From an uncultured Spirochaetia bacterium (GTDB lineage: Bacteria > Spirochaetota > UBA6919), in the NCBI GenBank assembly GCA_913053665.1, contig CAJXGR010000027.1, forward strand, positions 1 through 16,845: 16,845 nt of DNA. The letters are read 5' to 3'. Positions 13,289 through 16,845 of this stretch are shown here, piece after piece. The notes under the pieces are model-generated. The model was given only the letters and a program-made list of their open reading frames with translations, was not told where the DNA came from and did not search any database. Each line of letters starts with the position of its first letter. The first letter of the stretch is position 1. The translations under genes and the position numbers were made by a program.

Positions 13289-14385
13289 TTTCTGCCCACT
13301 TCTCCCGCTACAACTTTGTCTAGCACCCTTTTGATCCCCCCCAAACGCTCTATATTCAGCAGTGACTTAAGGATTGGGTCTTTATCTATACCACCTTTAA
13401 TTTGTGACACTTCATCTAACTCGCCATAATCTCGTAAAGTCAGGCTCTTGATCCAAAGGGAGAAGCTATGGCGGATGTTATCATTTTGGACACTTGGATT
13501 CAGACGTTTATATATGTACTTCCCGTACTCATAGGCAAAAACACCGATGGCACGTTCTCGCGTCACCCCATCGTAGAGGGCTAAAACACTGCGATTGGAT
13601 ACTTTAAGAAATCGTCCCAAGGCTTCAGACTGGCCTATGGGGTTCACTCTCCTAAAGCTTGTCAGCAGGACAGTGCATTGTATCGTCTCACTTATGCCAA
13701 ACTGCTGATTGAGTAAACGAATCACTCCTTTGTTAAGCTCTAAAGCCTCTGCCTGAGTGATTTTTCTTTTATTGCAGGCCATGCAAAGCTTTTTCCCTCC
13801 CACAAATATAGAATTGCTATCCGTTAATATAGGAGTCAAACAGATGGCACAACGTCCAGCCCTTAGAAAACACTTGTGACAAAAGGTTCCCTTAACAAAT
13901 GGGATGCGATAGCTTTGCTTGGAGGTGATGGCGTCCCCACAACAGCCACAAGCTTTAGTCACCTTGCAATATTGGCAGTAATTGATTCTAAGTGTTGGTC
14001 CCACAGGTTTCATGGGCATACCGCAATTGTCACAGCCTGCTAGACTCTGATAGCATCCGGGACAGAAGATGATGTCCTTATGGCTTGAGTGGGAGACAAA
14101 ATACTGAGAGTGAATCTTGTTACCACAAGCTCCACATATAATTAGAGGGTTGTCATTCTTCTTGAAGATATAGTCTATGACTTCATATTTCTCATCCAGA
14201 CTGGTTAGATTATCTTTGTCACCAATGTTTTGGAGGAGTTCCCTATCATTTTTGGCTTTTCGGTAGGTCTTTTTACCGATCTCTTGAGAGGATATCGAGG
14301 GCTTCACTGTGCTGGAGGGGTTATTGGGCGTCTCCTCCCGAGTGATCTTTTTAAACTCAAAGGGTGTGACTTTCTTTTTTTCCAT
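13285..14385 (-). CDS. Cysteine-rich tandem zinc-ribbon (LIM-like) protein with possible inactive DA1-type peptidase domain
   Basis: I cannot name this protein with certainty. A basic, polar and probably disordered N-terminus (1-80) is followed by eight CxxC pairs: 84/87, 108/111, 118/121, 137/140, 146/149, 169/172, 179/182 and 201/204. Their spacing gives two copies of a two-zinc module: CxxC, about 16-20 residues, CxxC, six residues, and again. The module is like a LIM domain but with a longer linker between fingers. The C-terminal part (about 215-366) has no cysteines after C237. It contains RAIGVFAYEYGKYIYKRL (278-295), which reads like the HExxH helix of a DA1-type metallopeptidase with both histidines replaced (Y285, K289). 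It has no signal peptide or membrane segment. It overlaps lpxD by 4 nt. The ATG at 14385 has no Shine-Dalgarno. The zinc modules are certain; the DA1 link is an inference. Confidence 0.7.
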   Translation of the reverse strand: MEKKKVTPFEFKKITREETPNNPSSTVKPSISSQEIGKKTYRKAKNDRELLQNIGDKDNLTSLDEKYEVIDYIFKKNDNPLIICGACGNKIHSQYFVSHSSHKDIIFCPGCYQSLAGCDNCGMPMKPVGPTLRINYCQYCKVTKACGCCGDAITSKQSYRIPFVKGTFCHKCFLRAGRCAICLTPILTDSNSIFVGGKKLCMACNKRKITQAEALELNKGVIRLLNQQFGISETIQCTVLLTSFRRVNPIGQSEALGRFLKVSNRSVLALYDGVTRERAIGVFAYEYGKYIYKRLNPSVQNDNIRHSFSLWIKSLTLRDYGELDEVSQIKGGIDKDPILKSLLNIERLGGIKRVLDKVVAGEVGRK

Positions 14386-14393
14386 GATTTGTA

Positions 14394-14423
14394 AATATAC
14401 TCAGAAGATAGAATAAATGGAAA
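14394..14423 (-). promoter_or_regulatory. Possible promoter of the zinc-ribbon gene/lpxD operon
   Basis: On the minus strand: TTTCCA (14418-14423), an 18-nt spacer and TATATT (14394-14399). Only 8 nt separate the -10 from the ATG at 14385, so transcription would begin at or next to the start codon. This would give a leaderless message, which agrees with the lack of a ribosome site. Both boxes match consensus in four or five positions. Confidence 0.35.
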
Positions 14424-14521
14424 TCATTACTCCCTGTTTATCGGAATGTTCAGATCAATATTTAAGGAATGGATTAAACTATCTACATAGTAGACAATAA
14501 TAGCTTTAAGACATATTTTGC

Positions 14522-14556
14522 TTGACACCATCGGATTTATTATGTTTATTCGATGG
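14522..14556 (+). promoter_or_regulatory. Promoter of the PaiB gene with flanking inverted repeat (operator candidate)
   Basis: A perfect TTGACA at 14522-14527, a 17-nt spacer and TTTATT at 14545-14550. CCATCG (14528-14533) directly follows the -35, and its exact inverse CGATGG (14551-14556) directly follows the -10. Half-site centres are 23 bp apart. A dimeric repressor bound there would cover the polymerase site. The start near 14557 gives a leader of about 60 nt. PaiB-type proteins are described as negative regulators, so self-control is possible but not shown. Confidence 0.55.
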
Positions 14557-14619
14557 GTTAAGGGAAAATCAATCTTTTGGTCAACTCCAATTGTTTAAAT
14601 AAATAATGGATCGCATAAA

Positions 14620-15219
14620 ATGTATATACCGGACCATTTTAATGAGGCTGATACAAGCAAAACCCTTAATCTGATCAGAGATCACTCTTTTGGGACACTG
14701 ATCACGATAAGAGATACCATTCCATTTGCCAGTCACATTCCTTTCATCGTTGAAGGAGATCAGAATATCACTCTGATAGGACATCTTGCTAAATCCAATG
14801 AGCAATGGAAACACTTTGAGTCTGACCAGCAGGTTCTTGTAATATTCCAGGGGCCCCATGCCTATGTTTCACCCACCTGGTACGAAAGTCCAGGAGTGCC
14901 AACATGGAACTATACAGCTGTTCATCTCTATGGCATCCCAAAGCTCATTACTGAAGGGGCTAAACTCATAGATGCCATTGAAAAGTTAACTCATATCCAT
15001 GAAACGAAAAATAAAACCTCCTGGAAACTGGAGTACCCATCCAATATGCTAAAAGCCATCGTAGGCTTTGAAATCTATGTCCAGAAGGTAGAAAGTAAGT
15101 TTAAGTTAAGTCAAAATCGTCCAAAAGCTGATCGAGACAATGTAACCTATGAATTACTGAGATCAGAAATTGATAGAGATAAGGATTTAGGGAAATTGAT
15201 GATGAAAAACCAGTCCTGA
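14620..15219 (+). CDS. PaiB-family FMN-binding regulator
   Basis: A 199-residue member of the PaiB family, named after the Bacillus subtilis protein that affects extracellular protease production and sporulation. Members have a split-barrel flavin-binding fold, and the biochemical role is poorly known. The family pattern runs the whole length: MYIPDHF at the start, FGTLITI (24-30), LIGHLAKSNEQW (52-63), VIFQGPHAYVSPTWY (74-88), VPTWNY (93-98), AIVGFEI (146-152) and KLSQNR (162-167). There is no clear helix-turn-helix, so direct DNA binding is doubtful. The start matches the family; the ribosome site is weak (TGGA about 9 nt upstream). The gene is divergent from the zinc-ribbon/lpxD operon, with 234 bp between the starts. 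It is probably monocistronic. Confidence 0.9.
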   Translation: MYIPDHFNEADTSKTLNLIRDHSFGTLITIRDTIPFASHIPFIVEGDQNITLIGHLAKSNEQWKHFESDQQVLVIFQGPHAYVSPTWYESPGVPTWNYTAVHLYGIPKLITEGAKLIDAIEKLTHIHETKNKTSWKLEYPSNMLKAIVGFEIYVQKVESKFKLSQNRPKADRDNVTYELLRSEIDRDKDLGKLMMKNQS

Positions 15220-15318
15220 TAGATTGCTTAAGAGATCTATATTCAAGCTAACAGTCATCATTTGTGAAAATTATAGGGTGTCTTGTTTAAGATTTGCTAC
15301 TCAATTCATGATAATGTA

Positions 15319-15347
15319 TTGACGAAAGATCAACTAAAACAGACATT
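15319..15347 (+). promoter_or_regulatory. Weak promoter candidate for the membrane coiled-coil gene
   Basis: TTGACG (15319-15324), a 17-nt spacer and GACATT (15342-15347). The -35 is good (five of six) but the -10 matches in only three positions. The rest of the 148-nt gap after the PaiB gene shows nothing I can name. Confidence 0.25.
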
Positions 15348-15367
15348 ACAGGAGTTAATAATATCAA

Positions 15368-15823
15368 ATGAAGCCTAAAATATTTATTATTGTCTCTACT
15401 CTAATGACTGCCATTATTATGTCTACATTTGAATTTGTCAAAGAGATTATAGTTCCCGACAGCTTAAGTCGATGGGAGTCTCACATAATGACTATAATCT
15501 TTACAACTTTATTGTCCCTCTTGATTAGTACAATATTAATTTACAGATACCGTGATGTTCGCCGTAAGCAAGAATTGATGAGACTGAAGAAAGAGAAACT
15601 AAAAACTCTCAAGCAAGCAATGTTTAATGCCAATCATTATGTTAACAATCTCTCCAACAATTTACAACTTGTTCAAATGGAGTTGGACAACAAGAAATCC
15701 GTCTCTCAAGAAACTGTTGAAATGCTGACTGGAGCAATCCACGATACAACCCTGGAATTGAATAAGTTATCCAACATTGATGATCCATTTGATGAAAAAG
15801 GATTTAATATATTCTTCTTATAA
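15368..15823 (+). CDS. Small membrane protein with two TM helices and a DHp-like coiled coil
   Basis: A 151-residue protein of unknown function. Two membrane helices are evident, at about 5-28 and 40-58, separated by a short polar loop. A strongly basic stretch (RYRDVRRKQELMRLKKEK, about 60-77) then places the rest in the cytosol. Residues 78-138 form a long helical hairpin with the heptad-like pattern NANHYVNNLSNNLQLVQMEL, a turn near KKSVSQE, and a second helix (EMLTGAIHDTTLELNKL). This resembles the dimerisation hairpin of sensor histidine kinases, and similar hairpins with VNNFLNNLQ are known to me from proteobacterial sensor-like proteins. No ATP-binding domain follows; the protein ends after about 13 more residues. 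H90 is not placed like the phospho-acceptor of HisKA_2 kinases. AGGAG is 13 nt before the ATG, a long spacing. Confidence 0.65.
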   Translation: MKPKIFIIVSTLMTAIIMSTFEFVKEIIVPDSLSRWESHIMTIIFTTLLSLLISTILIYRYRDVRRKQELMRLKKEKLKTLKQAMFNANHYVNNLSNNLQLVQMELDNKKSVSQETVEMLTGAIHDTTLELNKLSNIDDPFDEKGFNIFFL

Positions 15824-16007
15824 GTTGTTCTCTCCATAGCCTGACGGTCCAAAAATACGGACTATTGGAAGTCAATGTCTTTCCATAAAATTGATCCTGT
15901 TCATCATATAAACGATTCTGTTGAAATCAGACTTTTGCTGTAACTTATAGGCCAACTCTATATTTTAATAACTTTGTTCGATAGATTACAAAAATACCTG
16001 AATTACG

Positions 16008-16016
16008 TGTTATTTT
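16008..16016 (+). promoter_or_regulatory. Extended -10 element before the aspartic protease gene
   Basis: TG-T-TATTTT at 16008-16016 is an extended -10 (TGnTATnnT). No clear -35 stands at the right distance, which extended -10 promoters tolerate. The predicted start near 16022 would leave a very short leader that still contains most or all of the AAGGA at 16024-16028. The rest of the gap (15824-16007) holds only a weak 5-bp inverted repeat (TGGAA/TTCCA, about 15865-15885). Confidence 0.3.
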
Positions 16017-16036
16017 ATATCTTAAGGATAAAAAAA

Positions 16037-16432
16037 ATGGGTTTAGTCAAAGCCAAAATCACATTAAGAAATCCCAAACAAGACGAGTTAAGAGAGATGG
16101 AAGTCGAAGCCCTGGTTGATACAGGGGCTCTTCACCTTTGTATCCCTGAACATATTGCCAATCAGTTGAATCTAAAGGAATTGTATAAACGAGACGTCAC
16201 AACAGCCGACGGGAAGGAGCATCTATGCCCCTATGTCGGCCCTGTCGAAGTTCAGTTTGAGAATAGAGGATGCTTCACGGGAGCCATCGTTCTTGGGGAC
16301 GAGGTTTTGCTGGGTGCTGTGCCCATGGAGGATATGGATGTTCTGGTCAGTCCTGCCGAAAGACGACTGATCGTAAATCCAAAAAGCCCAAATATCCCTT
16401 CCTCAGTGGCTAAAGGGTTTAACACGATATGA
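16037..16432 (+). CDS. Small clan AA (retropepsin-like) aspartic protease family protein
   Basis: A 131-residue single-domain protein of the bacterial clan AA aspartic protease family, which acts as a dimer if it is active like retropepsins. The catalytic motif is ALVDTGALHLCIP (25-37), with D28-T29-G30. The C-terminal hydrophobic-hydrophobic-glycine element that supports the active site is VLLGAVPMEDMDVLV (90-104). The closing strand RRLIVNP (109-115) is typical of the family. I chose the ATG at 16037 because AAGGA (16024-16028) lies 8 nt upstream and homologous proteins begin at MGLVKAKI. A TTG 63 nt upstream would add a hydrophobic tail without a ribosome site. There is no signal peptide, so it is cytosolic. 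No target is evident from its neighbours. It may be a housekeeping protease or part of a small two-gene unit with the next gene. Confidence 0.85.
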   Translation: MGLVKAKITLRNPKQDELREMEVEALVDTGALHLCIPEHIANQLNLKELYKRDVTTADGKEHLCPYVGPVEVQFENRGCFTGAIVLGDEVLLGAVPMEDMDVLVSPAERRLIVNPKSPNIPSSVAKGFNTI

Positions 16433-16502
16433 TTTATAGGCACTTCATTAAATTATTTGGCTCTTTTATATTATTGCTCTCTTTGTATAGAACTCACGTT
16501 TG

Positions 16503-16508
16503 TATAAT
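16503..16508 (+). promoter_or_regulatory. -10 box before the 86-residue gene
   Basis: A perfect TATAAT at 16503-16508, 20 nt before the ATG at 16529. No good -35 is seen at 16-18 nt; a TTGCTC at 16474-16479 is too far. The 96-nt gap after the protease gene is AT-rich, so a chance match is possible. Confidence 0.3.
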
Positions 16509-16528
16509 AATTATTTCAGGAGTAAAAT

Positions 16529-16789
16529 ATGGATAAAGAAGAAATCTACGAATTCATTGGAGAATTAGCTATTGCCCTATATTCCAAGAAAATACAAATA
16601 AGTTTATCATCCTTGAACTCTATATTGAAGGATAAAAAATGTGAGTATGGCAACAACAAAGGACTCGGGCAGGGAGTTTCAGCTGCATACAGGCATTGGG
16701 AGGAAAAGGATCCAGTAATCCACCATGCAATAGCCTATACATACACTAATGAGGGTGGAGGTTTTGCTTGGGACAAACCAACTCAGTAA
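16529..16789 (+). CDS. Unrecognised 86-residue conserved-looking protein
   Basis: A small acidic-to-neutral soluble protein that I cannot name. It starts with an amphipathic helix (MDKEEIYEFIGELAIALYSK). A short polar part with a lysine-rich KDKKCEYG follows, then GLGQGVSAAYRHWEEKDP (45-62) and HHAIAYTYTNEGG (65-77). The second half has the look of a conserved family: glycine, tryptophan and paired histidines at close spacing. There is no signal peptide, membrane segment or metal-binding cysteine pair (a single C38). A strong AGGAG (16518-16522) lies 6 nt before the ATG, good evidence that it is translated. It follows the aspartic protease gene by 96 nt on the same strand, with its own -10 box. 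Small partner or effector proteins of this size are common in accessory regions, but nothing here shows such a role. Confidence 0.7.
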   Translation: MDKEEIYEFIGELAIALYSKKIQISLSSLNSILKDKKCEYGNNKGLGQGVSAAYRHWEEKDPVIHHAIAYTYTNEGGGFAWDKPTQ

Positions 16790-16845
16790 AATTTAGCATC
16801 ACATTTATCTTCTGTCGACGATTGAATGGCACAAAATGATTTTGC

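Noticed and set aside
15220..15367. Terminator after the PaiB gene
   Set aside because: Only GCTT/AAGC with a long loop is seen, with no T run; too weak to call.
15974..16036. TTG start extending the aspartic protease by 21 residues
   Set aside because: No ribosome site, a rare start codon and a non-homologous hydrophobic tail. The ATG at 16037 has AAGGA at 8 nt.
1..16845. Mobile elements, CRISPR arrays, prophage
   Set aside because: No transposase, integrase or regularly spaced repeats were seen, and no terminal inverted repeats flank any gene group.

Overview
The window looks like chromosomal DNA of a free-living bacterium with an LPS-bearing outer membrane. The lpxD gene shows the lipid A pathway. 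An anaerobic spirochaete is my best guess, from an archaeal-type split glutamate synthase, a stand-alone AICAR transformylase, a LarC protein and a partly cysteine-depleted L33. That assignment is an inference from gene content, not a demonstrated identity. I see no phage, IS element, CRISPR array, rRNA or tRNA. The gene order is that of an ordinary, mostly housekeeping region, with small uncharacterised genes near the right end.

Layout. 1-2103 (+): the 3' part of a ClpX-like AAA+ ATPase, then larC (nickel-pincer cofactor synthesis). 2128-5177 (+): a promoter and a tightly spaced operon leuC-leuD-AICAR transformylase, joining leucine synthesis to a folate-dependent purine step. 5188-5905 (+): a six-repeat TPR protein with its own promoter. 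It is convergent with the next operon, and both stop codons lie in one small hairpin. 5912-11564 (-): a three-gene glutamate synthase operon transcribed right to left. Its order is a GltD-like flavoprotein, a class II glutaminase subunit, and an FMN/Fe-S synthase subunit carrying a GXGXG domain. It has a recognisable promoter and an upstream repeat cluster. 11911-12096 (-): ribosomal protein L33. 12287-14385 (-): an unusual zinc-ribbon protein overlapping lpxD by 4 nt. 14522-15219 (+): a PaiB-family flavin-binding regulator under a promoter flanked by an inverted repeat. 15368-16789 (+): three small genes, namely a membrane-anchored coiled-coil/DHp-like protein, a clan AA aspartic protease and an unrecognised 86-residue protein.

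How the parts fit. The glutamate synthase genes make one enzyme: glutamine is hydrolysed on one subunit, electrons come from NAD(P)H through the GltD-like subunit, and glutamate forms on the FMN subunit. leuCD form the isopropylmalate isomerase. Most other genes are single functions.

Points most worth a second look: an A9 slippery run at the LarC1/LarC2 domain junction with stops in both other frames; a cysteine-rich protein whose C-terminal domain looks like a peptidase with a ruined HExxH motif; selective loss of exactly one of two Fe-S clusters in the GltD-like subunit; a duplicated small domain in the ClpX-like ATPase; and an inverted repeat abutting both promoter elements of the PaiB gene.
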